Positions 24,401 through 38,055 of a stretch of DNA of 64,000 nucleotides are shown here, in pieces (the stretch's first letter is position 1; each line of letters opens with the position of its first letter). The stretch is from Loripinus fragilis. Taxonomy: Eukaryota > Mollusca > Bivalvia > Lucinida > Lucinidae. Below the pieces are notes generated by a model. The model searched no databases. It saw only the letters and a list, made by a program, of their open reading frames with translations, and was not told the DNA's origin. The position numbers and the translations under genes are program-made. The stretch lies in the NCBI GenBank assembly GCA_964019695.1, contig OZ026524.1, forward strand, positions 65,479,066 to 65,543,065, read 5' to 3'.

Positions 24401-27400
24401 TAAAGCCTGGGTTATAAATATTTCGTAATAAAAACAGTTATTTCTAGTCTTTAATTTTGCGTTGTAAGAGCGTTTACTACACGCTTACTCAGACTATTGA
24501 TGTAGCTGAAGGCGTAGCCCAAACTTTTGAAATTAAAATCCACTGGATAACTGTGCTTATACCACCTTTACCAACTTTAGTAAGAAATTTCGTGATGTGC
24601 AAAGTCTACACTGATGTGGGTGGTATAAAATAGTTATACCATGTTTGTCCACCTGTACGTAAGATAATCCACTCACTGAAGCTCGTGGATTATCTCCACG
24701 TACAGGCGAAAAACCCGTGGTAAAACTATTACTTGTTATATGACTGGAGAGAATCATGTCTCCAAACTGATAAAATTCAAAATAGTTTCATTTTTTTCTG
24801 AACGTCACAATGCTATCTTTGACAACAAGTACCACATCGATCAAAGCAATTTATTGAGCATTTAATAAAGCATGTTGAACTATTACCCCGGCATCCAATT
24901 TAGGTTACCTTGCACCCCCCCAGGACAATTTTTCATGGGTGCCAAATCGTTTATTGGGACCCCCTGGATGGGAAACGAAGGTGTCCTCAAAAAAAATTTG
25001 GTTTGGGCTATGTGAAATTGCATGATTTCTATGCCAACCCATAGCGAATTTGAGAAGGGGGGTCTGCCTATAAAATTACTCATATCTCAGCTGTTACTTA
25101 TCCTAGACTACTAAACTTAATACCAAATTAAAGCTTAGACATATGCCTAATATCCCCTTGTTGCATATGGAAATGATCTAATTTGCATATTCATAAATAT
25201 TTATGAAAACATTAAAAATGTGTTTCACGAATGGGGGTATACGTACAAGATCAATAATATCTCAGCTTCTTTTAGTCGTAGAGTACTAAAATTTGTACTA
25301 AAATAAGGCTAAGACATAGGCCTTTCATTCCCTGGTCAAATATGCAACATACCTTATTTGCATAATTTGCAAATTCATGAATATTAATAAAAACGCTAAA
25401 AAATAAGGGAAAATCATTACAAATATAAATAGGCTGATTTCATCCCAATATTGTCATTGTTGCATGTTTTAATATAATCAATGTTACAATTTGACAGGTC
25501 CAATCATCCAGTGGTCCTATATGAATATTATCTCATTTGAATATTCATGAAAATGCCTGAAAACTTAAAAAAATGAGGGAAAATCACGTAAAAACTATAA
25601 GCCTAGGGGAGGGGTTAAGGTACGATCTATCCTGCACTCCTAGGGCCTTTTAAATTCATGCCAAATTGTTCAGTGGGACAATCAGAATGTGAAATGAAGT
25701 TCTCCTCACAAAAAATTAGGTATGGGCTACGTAAAAATGCATGGTTTCCATGGCAACCGCTTACATGATTCTCGAGATTGGGGGGTAGGCCTACAAATTC
25801 AATCATATCTAGGGTTCTACTTATCCTAGAGCACTAAAATTGGTGTCAAATTAAAGCTTAGACACATGTCTTTCTTCTTGTGGTCAGATTTGTAAATCAT
25901 CTAATTTGAATATTTATGAATATTAATGAAAACCTACAAAAATGAAGTAAAATCATAAAAAAAAACAACATAAATGAACATATTTCAGCACAAAAACATC
26001 ATCAAACCACCATTGTTGCCAGTTTTTATATCCTCAGTGATTCAATTTGATAAGTTCTTTCATCCAGTGGTCCTATATGAAAATTATCTCATTTGCATAT
26101 TCATGAATATTAATAAAAAGTTTTGTAATTAAAGAAAAAATCATAGAAAAATTAAGGGATGTACATATAAAATTACAAATATTTCACCTACCATGTGTTC
26201 CAGTGTATCAAACCTAGTGCCAATTTAATGCTTAGACATTGTACTTTTACCATAAGGTATAATATGAATTATATTTATCATGAATATTCGTGATTTTTAA
26301 TGTAAACAGAAGAAATGAAAGAAAAATTGCGGCAAAAATCAAGGGGGTGCACTTCCAAAATTACTCATATCTCAGTAGTTAAGTGCCCAATAGTGACAAA
26401 CCTGATTTTAAGTCAATGCATAGACACAACATGTTTACCAAAATGATCCAATTTATAACACATCAAATTTAAATTCTCATGAATATTGATGAAAACATGA
26501 GAGATTAAGAGAAAATACAGGAAAATTAAGGGGGTATAGCTACAAAGTGATTCATATATTGGCTTCCAATTGCCCAATAGTAACAAGCTTGGTACCATAT
26601 CAAACTGCAAAATCCTAAGTAAAATTGAGTAAAAGAAAAAAGTATAAAATTTATAACAGCTGAGATATGAGTAATTTTGTAACTACACTGCTATCAATTT
26701 GTATACATTTTTTACTTGTATTTTTATAGTTTTTTTACTAATATTGATATTAAACAAATTAGTTAATTCTTATATCTTCCCACTAGGTAAATCTGCTATG
26801 CAAAGACTTAAATTAAGTATATTGTTTGCTACTCTAGGCCAATTAGCAGCTAAGATTTGGTTATTTTGTAGGTATACCCCATTCATTTTCGGCGATTTTT
26901 CTCTTTATTCTCATGAATATGTAAATGCGACAACTGGCAAATATAACCATTGAGATAAAGGGCTGTATCATAGCAATAAGTTGGCACCTTGTTTGCTACG
27001 TAAGGGCCATAAGCTGCTGAGATATGAGTAATTTTGTAGGTATATCCCCTTCATTTTCAAATATTATTCTCAAAATGCTCATGGTTTCATCAATATTCAT
27101 GAATATTATAATATGACCGTTTTAAAATTTGATAATTTGTTAAACATACTATTGTCTTAGCATTAGTTTAAAACCAATTTTGGTACTCTAGGGCACTTAG
27201 CAATTGAGATATTATTAAATTTGTAAGTGCACCCCCTTGAATTTTCCGCGATTTTTAATTTGTTTCTTCTGTTTTAATTAAAATTCATTGCATTGATTTG
27301 GCACCAAGTTTGATACACTCGGACGCATAGCTGCTGAGATATTGGTAATTTTATACATACACCCCCTAATTTTTCTGAGATTTTATCTCTCATATCTAAA

Positions 27401-30400
27401 GTTTTCATTAATATTCATGAATATGGATATTAGATAATTTGCATATCTAACTACCAAATAAAACTACTATGTCCAGGGATTACTTTGGTACCATGTTTGG
27501 TAATCTAGGATGAGATGTTGTTAAGATATGAGTATTTTTTGTATGTATACCCCCAATCTTTACAGTAGGCATAATGGGTTGCCATGGAAACCATGAAATT
27601 TCAAAAACCCAAATAACATTTATTTTTGAGGACAATATTTTTTTACATTTAAATGGTCCTATTGGACAAATTTATGCCCATAATAAAATGTCTGATGTGT
27701 TCAATTTAGGTCTGATTCTTCTGTTGCATAATATAGTTTACCCATGCTTTTTTCCATCATTTTAAGATTTCATTAATATTCATGAATATGCAAATGAGAT
27801 AATTTTCATATAGGACCATGAGATTATTTTCATATAGGACCACTGGATGAAAGAACTAATCAAATTGAATCACTGAGGATATAAAAACTGGCAACAATGG
27901 TGGTTTGATGATGTTTTTGTGCTGAAATATGTTCATTTATGTTGTTTTCTTTATGATTTTACTTCATTTTTGTAGGTTTTCATTAATATTCATAAATATG
28001 CAAATTAAATGATTTACAAATCTGACCACAAGAAGAAAGACGTGTGTCTAAGCTTTAATTTGACACCAATTTTGGTGCTCTAGGATAAGTAGAACTCTAG
28101 ATATGATTGAATTTGTAGGCCTACCCCCGATTCTCGAGAATCATATAAGCGGTTGCCATGGAAACCATGCATTTTTACGTAGCCCATACCTAATTTCTTG
28201 TGAGGAGAACTTCATTTCACATTTTGATTGTCCCACTGAACAATTTGGCATGAATTTAAAAGGCCCTAGGAGTGCAGGATAGATCGTACCTTAACCCCTC
28301 CCCTAGGTTTATAGTTTTTACGTGATTTTCCCTCATTTTTTTAAGTTTTCAGGCATTTTCATGAATATTCAAATGAGATAATATTCATATAGGACCACTG
28401 GATGATAGGACCTGTCAAATTGTAACATTGATTAAATTAAAACATGCAACAATGACAATATTGGGATGAAATCAGCCTATTTATATTTGTAATGATTTTC
28501 CCTTATTTTTTGGCGTTTTTATTAATATTCATGAATATTTGACCATGGAATGAAAGGCCTATGTCTTAGCTTTATTTTAGTACAAATTTTAGTACTCTAC
28601 GACTAAAAGCAGCTGAGATATTATTGATCTTGTACGTACACACCCATTCGTGAAACACGTTTTTAATGTTTTCATAAATATTTATGAACATGCAAATTAG
28701 ATAATTTCCATATGCAACAGGGGGATATTAGGCATATGTCTAAGCTTTAATTTGGTATTAAGTTTAGTAGTCTAGGATAAGTAACAGCTGAGATATGAGT
28801 AATTAGCTCACCTGAGCCGAAGGCTCCGAGGTGAGCTATTAGTATACCAGTGACTCTGGCGTCCGTCGTCCGTCCGTCCGTCGTCCGTCCGTCCGTCGTC
28901 CGTCCGTCCGTCCGTCCGTCCGTCAACATTTTCAAACATCTTCTCCTCTGAAACCACTGGGCCAATTGAACTCAAATTTCATATGGAGACTCCTTAGGAT
29001 AGGGGAACGAAAGTTTGTTCAAATGTGACTGGTCACATGACCAAGATGGCCGCCATGCCCATATATGGTAAAAACCCTTTAAAAATCTTCTTCTCCAGAA
29101 CCAGAAGGCCGATGACCTTGGGACTTGGTATGTAGCATCAGGGATGTGGGGCCTACCAAGTTTGTTCAAATAATGATCCTAGGTTGACCTTGACCTACTT
29201 AACGTCAAGGTCAAATTTGCTTCCTAATAGATTTAAATGGGAACTTTTTTGAAAAATTGATTTTTTGAATACTGTTAAAGCCAAAGTGATTATTCTTACT
29301 TGATATGTTGAAACTAATGAGACAATGGCTATAAATAAGTTTCAAAGGTCCTGGTTGACCTTTGCCCTTTCAGCCAAGGTCACTCATATTGTGGTCCCAT
29401 CAATATATTAAAACTTAGTTTTCTCACAAACCATTGGCCCAATTAGGCTCAAATTTCATGTGAAGAATCCTTATGATAAGTCAGCTAAAATTTATACAAA
29501 ATATTTTGGTCACATGACAAAGATGGCCACCACGCCCATATATGGTAAAAACCTGTTAAAATCTTCTTCTCCAGAACCAGAAGGCCAGTGACCTTGAGAC
29601 TTGGTATGTAGTATTGGGGATGTGGGGCCTACCAAGTTTGTTCAAATGATGATCCTAGGGTGACCTTGACATGCTTAACGTCAAGGTCGTGTTTGCTTCC
29701 TAATGCATTTGAATGGGAAATTTTTTGAAAAGTTGATTTTTTGAATACTGTGGAAGCCAAAGTGATTATTCTCACTTGATATGTTCAATCTAGTGTCTAT
29801 AAATAAGTTTCAAAGGTCAAGGTTGATCTTTGACCTTTCAACCAAGGTCGCTTATGTTAGAGTCCCATCAACATATTAAAACATAGTTTTCTCAGACATT
29901 TCTTGGCCAATTGAAACCAAATTTCATATGACAACTCCTTATGATTGGTTAGCCAAAACTTATACAAATTGTTATGGTCACTTGACTAACATGGCCACCA
30001 GGCCCACATATGGTAAAAACTCTTTAAATCTCTTCTTCTCTGGAACCAAAAGGCCATTGGCTTTGGGACTTGGTATGTAGGATCGGGGATGTGGGCCCTA
30101 CCAGGTTAGCACAAATGATGAATCTAGGTTGACCTTGACCTTCTTTATGGCAAGGTCAAATTTGATTCCTAATGCATTTATATGGAGAAAATCGTAAAAT
30201 GTTCATTTTCTATAACTGAGCCGAATTCATAATAGTTAAACCTATTGAGACAATGGTTTATTAAATACCAAATGTCAAGCTGACCTGTGACCTTTTATCC
30301 AAGGCCACTCATTTGGACTGCCACATACCTATCTAAACCTCTTTTTCTCAGAAATCACTCGGCTGTTTGATGGATTATTCATTAGATTGTTTAGATCACT

Positions 30401-33400
30401 TGACCAAAATGTATTCTTTGACTTTTCGCTTTCTGTAAAGGCGGCGCCTCATGAATGCGTAATTAGGACTGGTCAACCTTAGACATAGGTAAAAGCTGAA
30501 AATGAGGCGTGGTTTTATTCAAAAGTAACTGTATCATCATTAACTCAGTATAGATGCAAAACACATTATTTAGTCCTTAAAACGCCAGCAAAATAACTGC
30601 ATCTTAAATTGCCTATTTAACATAAGCATAGATGCAAACAATGTGGACCCAGATCAGACTGCTCCTACAGGAGCAGTCCGATCTGGGTCCACACTGTTTG
30701 TCTATGAGGCTCCACATATTTTAGTGGGCAACAAAAAACATACATTTTGTGATTATGCGCTTTAAGGGTTAATAAATGTGAATTCAGTGTGTATACGGTT
30801 AGGATTTTCGTGAAATGCACACACGTTTGCGCGGCCCAAAAAGCTTATTAACTCTTAGTCTTTACCAAATTATAAATATAACATGATTTCCCTTCCTTAG
30901 CTGATGAAATAGCCGAACAACGCCCAGATATGAATATTAAAGTTGCCGCCCTTACAGTAAGCGAAAAGTCTAGTAATATATGGTAAAAACAAAATTTGTT
31001 CCATTATAAGCTGTAGTTGACCTTGACCTATTTTAACATTATTAAGGAGATCAGGTGAGCGCCTCAGGACCTTCAGGTCCTCTAGTTTTATAGGCAGACC
31101 CCCCTTCTCAAATTCGCTATGGGTTGGCATAGAAACCATGCAATTTCACATTGCCCAAACCAAATTTTTTTTTAGGACACCTTCGTTTCCAATCCAGGGG
31201 GTCCCAATGAACAATTTGGCACCCATGAAAATTGTCCTGGGGGCAAGGTAACCTAAATTGGATGCCGGGGTATCAATACTTAACTTAAGTCTTGCTTAAC
31301 TTTAAGGAGACATTGTATTATGCAAAAAAAAAACACACTCACCTCTGTAAGCAGACAAAAACCAAGCATATCCGTAGCCAATCTGCACCTCATCAACCGG
31401 ATACTTTGGACTGGTTAAAAACCTGTACTTGATAGCGTTCTGACTGGAAAAGGTAGTAGTAGGCCAGTGCATCGCCTCCATCAATTCACGGTCCAGCAGC
31501 TGTGTTCCATTTTCCGTACGGCCAAGATTCAAATTGAATTTGATCCATTTTGCCATATCTCTGGCACTTGAGAGGATTGCCCCAGCTGGTTCCGCAGGAT
31601 GGAGTCTATAAATAAAAAGTGACAGGTTAAGTAATAGTTATACCATGGGTTGTCCGCCTGTACGTGGAGATAATCCACGAGCTTTAGCGGGTGGATTATC
31701 TTACGTACAGTTGCACAAACATGGTATAACTATTATATACCAACTAAATCAGTATAGACCTTACACATCATGAGATATTTCGTGCTTAAGTTGGTAAGGG
31801 TGGTATAAACATGCGTGGCCACCCCAAATAATTCTGTATTAATAGCCACAAATAACCAAATAACGATTTCGTACAGCATTATTTTTAATTAAGAAATAGA
31901 TTCGCGTTCGCAGTGATTTGTTGCTTAATAGATCACTGGCTGGAGGTCAGTCGTTAGAGTGGATAAACGCTGAGCGCGAAGCGCGAGTGATTTATCCACT
32001 TAGACTGACAGAGGGACAGTGATATGTTATGCAACAAATGAATGCCAGCACGAATTTATTTCGATTCTAACACACAAAACGATTGAAACTATGAACGATT
32101 GCTTCAGAGACGATAAAGATTCCGCCATATTGAACCGAGCATTAGAATTCACCGTAAATATCGTTTGGACTAAAACGCATATTTTTACGTACGTTTTGAT
32201 CGTTTCTCATTTGTATAAACAACTTTACGCCGCCTAATGTCAACAATACAAGGTGGCGTCATAAAAATCAAACATGGGGCCGAATGACGTCACGCAAGTC
32301 CGTGCAGTGATTTATCAACCAATAAATCACCGAATTTAACCATTGACTGACTTAATGACATATCATAAATGTAGGACTCACATATCTTACTTGTCATGAG
32401 TGCTCCTGTATTATTGAATGTATTTCAAGAGATAAAATGTGAGGCTTGCTTCAATAATACAGGATTGTATTTATTTTCTTATGTTTAAATTACTAAGAAA
32501 TTGCATTGTTGGCGCGAAAATTTTGATGATTTTAAATGAATTAATATAACACCTATGTAAAGAACATTGGGAGGGCCCAACTTTAAGCATGGTATTTAAC
32601 ACATATAGTAAACTTAGCATCCGTTTTTATGGGACATCAGCAAACAGTGCAGAACCTGATCAGACGCCGCAGAAGGTCTGGAAAGTTTCTGTACTGTTTG
32701 GTAACAGAATGTTTTTGTAGGATTTGAATGAAAGTGTAACAACAACAAAGCCCCTAAAATTCAAAACGAATTCGTCCAATTGATAAGGGTGGGATGTTTG
32801 ATTTGATATGGTGGCTGATTTGTGCCATTTTGTTATTTGGTCACGCAAAAAGACGAAATAACGAAAAAAAAAAAACGTCACGCAAAAAAGCGAAATAACG
32901 CCAGGCGAAAAGATGAAAAAACGAAATCCGCTACGCGAAAAGATGAAAAAAATGCCATGCGAATAACGCCATTTAAAACTCGTAATTTTCGTCTTTTCGC
33001 CTGGCGTCTTTTCGTTATTTCTTTGATTCGCTTGGCGTTATTTCTTTTTTCGCGCGACTTTTTTTTTTGTTATTTCGTTTTTTCGACGTGCCATAACGCC
33101 AGGCGAAATGACGGAAAAAACGCACTTACGAAATGGTACAAACCAGCCACCATAGATATTCTTTAAATAAGTTAAACTCACTCATAAATCTCTTGGGTTC
33201 CGTTCTGAAACGTATCATTGGTGTAGATATAAGGTTTGGCAACATCTGATTCCATAATATCCTCTGGTACTTTCAGAATACGGGTACTGTTCATTCCTAG
33301 TGGTCGGATTATCTTGGACATGACTAAGTTCTCCCAGGTATCTTTACCAAGAATTTCTGTCACATGACCCAGTAGCATGTACATGTAATTGTTGTAAAGA

Positions 33401-36400
33401 AACCCGTCTCTGATAGGCATCTTGGATGGTAAGAACTTTAGTTTTCTGTAAATAACAACATGCATACAATTAAACAATAACGTTCCATCTTCGTATAACT
33501 TAACAAGAACATAAATAATATATGGGTGTTTAAATGATCTGTAGCTGTACAATACATACACATCGAAACAAGAAACTCAGCTTTAGATGTGATCGAACGG
33601 CTCTCGTGCATAGCATCCTAAGCATCCGTGCAGTCTGATATAAGTCGATATACCCATGTTATATCCCAGTTTGTTTAAGAAATAGATCACCTCAAGCAGT
33701 GATTTGTTGAGTAATAATTCACTATTTGTAGGTCAGATGTAAAGAAGGTCAAATCACGAGCGCGCAGCACTAGTGATTTATCTACGTACAACTAACGGAC
33801 AAACAGTTAATTATTACCCAACAATTCACGCACTGGAGCTGATCTATTTCGATTCTAACACAAAATAAACGACGAAAACACATTTGAAATCTTCAGTTTT
33901 TTCCAACTTTCTGCCATTGCACTGAAGAACTCCCGCCAGTACTAAGACTACGTCGCATACGTTTACACAAATTTGTAACGTCTTTCAAGCGTAAAAAACG
34001 GCTTAATATATCACACTTTTTTAGCACTATTGGCTCTATAGTCAGGGCCCTTAGGGACAAAAAATAGGTCCCGTGCGAATCGTGTGCCGATTTATGGTGT
34101 CCTATATCAAAACCTTCAGTGGAGTCTTACCTTTAATTTAAAGGTGGTCACCCATCTCAAATCCTCGTCTGAGGCTAGTTATGACGTCATAAATATGGCG
34201 ACCATAATAAGAAACTGCCCGTTAATAAAAGCTATAGTTTGTGTTGGTATGGTCATATTTATCCAACACGAACGCCTTTTTTTAACATAATAGCAATTAC
34301 TTTAGTCATATGATGGTTACATCAATGCTTTACCTGACTTTGACAATGAATTATTTATCGATAATTATATTTTGCATGCAAAATACTGTAGATTTCCTAT
34401 AAATACCCAGCTTATCGGGCCAGCTTTAGACTGATGGCTGAGAATGTTATTTCTCCCCCTGGGGGATTTCGCAAGCTTATCCTATCTAAAAGAGGATTCC
34501 AAGCTGCGTCTTTTAATAGATGTTTGCACTATGTACGCCGGGGCGTTAGTGTCTGACAGCCTGTTACATATGTTACCATATTAAATTTAGAAAAAAAAGA
34601 AAATTAAAAGTTTGAGCTACAGAAAGATTGCTAATTATCTAAATTACTCGTATGGTCTGCATATTGACAAATTTAGCAACATATAAATTCTTTTGGAGCA
34701 AAATTACAGCTTCCTGTGGTGTTATGTACGTTACTTTAATTAGATTACCCTTTAAACATGAAACTTGTGACCAATATCATTTACTTTTTAGCTGATATGT
34801 GCATTTTCCAAAATGTTTTGATTATTTTGTATTATCAAACTCATTTTGATTAAAGGAAATCCAAAGTTTGCTTTTATACTTTAAATATAGTGTCTTATAC
34901 GTGCAATCAAACAACCCAAAGGCTATACCCAATTTTAAGGAGCCGAATTTGGTATGCATCATTTAAGTAAAAATATATGAAAACATTTGCTGCTGTTGGA
35001 TATCTTGCATATTTGGGATTGTCTTGCTCATATTATTTAAAGTATAGAATTTGCAGGTTTATCAACAAGATTGAAGCACTTGTTAAAGGTTGTAACCTAT
35101 GTTACATGACATAATTAATGAGCAAGGACATTGACTTGATGTAAGAGATGATATTTCAGGATAAAATGAACATATTTCACATGTTTTCCTACCTAAAGTC
35201 TCCAGCCTCTGGTGCCTAAGTCTTAGGTATTGATGATTATTAAGCCCCTGTACCTTTGTTACAGATGTTATGAATATTTGTTTTCAATATTTCCTAATAT
35301 GAATAATTCTAAAATAAAGATACCTCCTAGAAGAACATAGAAAATAATCGTTTCACATTTAAACAGTACAATTTAGTAAATGTCCCTTTCTAATGTAAAT
35401 ATTCTAAACCAGTCCTTATCCAAGGCATATACAATATCGATTATTATTTCTGCTTCTCTGGTAAAATAATTGTCCTCCTCATCTCATAAAAAAAAACAGA
35501 ATAATCATCAAACAAGATTTTGCCTGCAAGCTGAGTATTGACCTGCTCCATCCCAAACTCTTTTAGACATACTCTATCGTATGTACCAAATCAAGGTGCA
35601 TCGAATAGGAGATGTTTGCCCACTGTAAGCATGTGTGTTAGCCTGTAACAGCTTGTTACATATGTGACTTTATCAATTTGAGAATAAGAAAATTGAAAGT
35701 TTGAGCTACAGATAAAAGACTTTAAAACTAGCTAATCAATGAACATTCCAATAGTCTGTAAATTACTGGATGACTTTACTATATATGACAGCTGTTTACG
35801 GCTACATGTTGTATTATGTGCATTACATGAACTTAATTATAATTTAAAAGTGGTAGTTTTGTCTGTCGTCATTTAGTTTAACAACTGCTCTGAGTCGGTT
35901 TCAAACCGTTTTAGATTTTCATTATAATTTTACTCTAAATTCAATATTTCGGCCAAAGGCCATTATCAAGAAAACATGCACTTCAATGTCAACGACAAGA
36001 TGGTGGAACAGAGACTCTGTAGTTGACATTGAAGTGCATGTTTTTCTTGATAAAGGCCTTTGGCCGAAATATTGAATTAAGAGTAAAATTATCACATGTG
36101 TTTAACATTGTTCCCTATGGAATATAAATGAATACCGTTTTAGATTAGGTTTAACAAACCTATACTCAATTGACGAATACAAAACCAAAGTTTGCTTTTC
36201 TATCTTAAATATTTTGTCTTAAATGAGCTAATGCACAACCCTACTACCAGTTTTGCAGAGGAGCAAATTTTGCTTTCGCCGCTTAAATAAAACATATATA
36301 AAACAATTGCAGAGTGTTGATATTTTACATTTTCTTAAACAGTCTTGCTCATATATCATCAAGTTTCTAAGATCAGAACACTTATTAAAGATGTCAATGT

Positions 36401-37971
36401 GGCATTGGTGATGTCACAACCAGGGCTCTGATCGAATTCCATGCACTTTCAGGTGCTGATATTAACTAGTTCAATGCCAGGAAAGAGCAAGAAATCATAT
36501 TGGCAGGCATTTAGCTATGCTGGAGACTCTATCCACGAAGCATTCTTTCACCTCGGCTCAATGCCCTTAGAAAGCATTGTGGTGGATGTACTAGAGTATT
36601 ATATTTGTAAATTGTCCTCACTTCTTGTCTCTCGTCTGTGATGTCTTACTGTGAGTTTGTTACTTTCCCATTGGTATCCTGGCTCAGGTGTGGTACTTGA
36701 TTGTATCGATTCCTGAAGCTTGCCGTCTTATTTACTTTGTAATAGCCAGTCACCGATATTGTTCGACTCACTGCGTTGACGTAGTGGATATTTGGGAGAA
36801 AAAAAGCTGAATTGCAAAGACTACCACTTCCAAGAGCTGTGTTTCTCGAAGGTGTCAAACGTGCGCAGTACCAGTGCATCATTTGGAAAACCTCATCTGT
36901 CATTAATCCTGACAAATCAATGCCTGACAATTATGGTTAGAAGCGGGACTGGGAAAATTATTGTCCCGTTATGATGACATTGCCAATGTGCGGATCCAGA
37001 GGGGATAGGGGGTCCGGACACCCCCCCCCCTGGAAAATAACAAGTACGAACATGGGTTTATAAAGAAATTAGCATTTGGACCCCCCCCCTGGAAAAGTTT
37101 GACACCCCCCCCCCCCCCCCTGGAAAAGAATGGACCCCCTCTGGATCCTTGGTAAAGTAAAAGTATAGTTTTCTCAGCAATAAAACCTTTTGACCCCCTC
37201 TGTAAACTGTAAAATAAGCTGAGGACTAAATAAGACTGACAAAAATCCCTGGATCCGCGTATGTTGCCTCCTGCCCCTGAAACCCCTCTGCAGCTGATAA
37301 AATGTAGTTGCAGCATGTCTGTATGCGAAACATCTCGGTGTAAGTACAAAGTAAACCATTTATATTGTTCTGATTTGTGTTGCCGTAGAGCAGAAGAGGA
37401 CTCATGTAAAATATTGCCAGTGATCAATATGCTTATGACTTATGAACAACTATTTTCGTGTGGATTCAGATATTTCTTTAGCCGTATCAACAAGAATGCC
37501 TTATTGTCCGATTTTGACCTTTGAAGACGATTCTACCTATAAGCATGCGAAAGATAAATCAGACTGTAACAGTTTTCTATTGCCCGTGCTAGCGAAGTAC
37601 AATGGGTAACTTGTAGAGGGTTTATCCATGAACTTACTACTCAGTAGACTCTTCTAACGTTTGATCCTTCAGTGGTCAAAATCGGAGTATAATGAGTTTG
37701 GTTGATAGTGTATGCAAATGATTATTACTACTATCTTTTCTTTGAGTGTAGGATAAGCAACTACAGATAAGCCAAAAGCTTTTGAGCGTGACTCTATTTA
37801 CAATATTGATATGTTGTACTAGAAAAAAAGGTTTTCGGGCATTTATTTACATTTACTATAAAAGCTTTAACATACACATATGTTCTACCCGGACTGGCTC
37901 ATTTTACGTATTCTGCATCAACCGTTTGAAATAGAAAGACCCAAAGGTCATTGGTCAGAGGTCGTGGTACA

Positions 37972-38055
<84 letters not shown>

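Larger units (their letters stand above)
28805..31085. mobile_element. Nested AGCTCACC-type transposon inserted in the foldback
   Basis: The left arm of the foldback predicts the uninterrupted target GAGTAATTTTATAGG, which allows the insertion to be bounded. It starts AGCTCACCTGAGCCGAAGG (a hairpin with GAGGTGAGCT) and ends TTCAGGTCCTCTAG (hairpin with GACCT). TT appears duplicated at the ends. Inside are a (GTCC)n tract (28858-28925), three units of about 470 bp (from about 28976, 29453 and 29921) and a nested MITE (30570-30772). A fragment of the same family lies at 42285-42450. No intact protein. Confidence 0.82.
24884..31272. mobile_element. Giant foldback element of about 4.1 kb, split by a 2.3-kb insertion
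   Basis: The left end TACCCCGGCATCC (24884) and right end GGATGCCGGGGTA (31272) are inverted copies. Long matches connect 24884-26300 with 27700-28804 plus 31086-31272. Each arm consists of diverged units of about 180-200 bp. Each unit has ACTCATATCTCAG, an octamer-like ATTTGCAT or ATGCAAAT, and ATTAATATTCATGAAT words. No transposase is visible. It lies in intron 5, next to exon 5. Confidence 0.85.

Noticed and set aside
36646..36930. 94-residue minus-strand frame
   Set aside because: Overlaps interspersed repeat F in antisense, with no domain or splice support.
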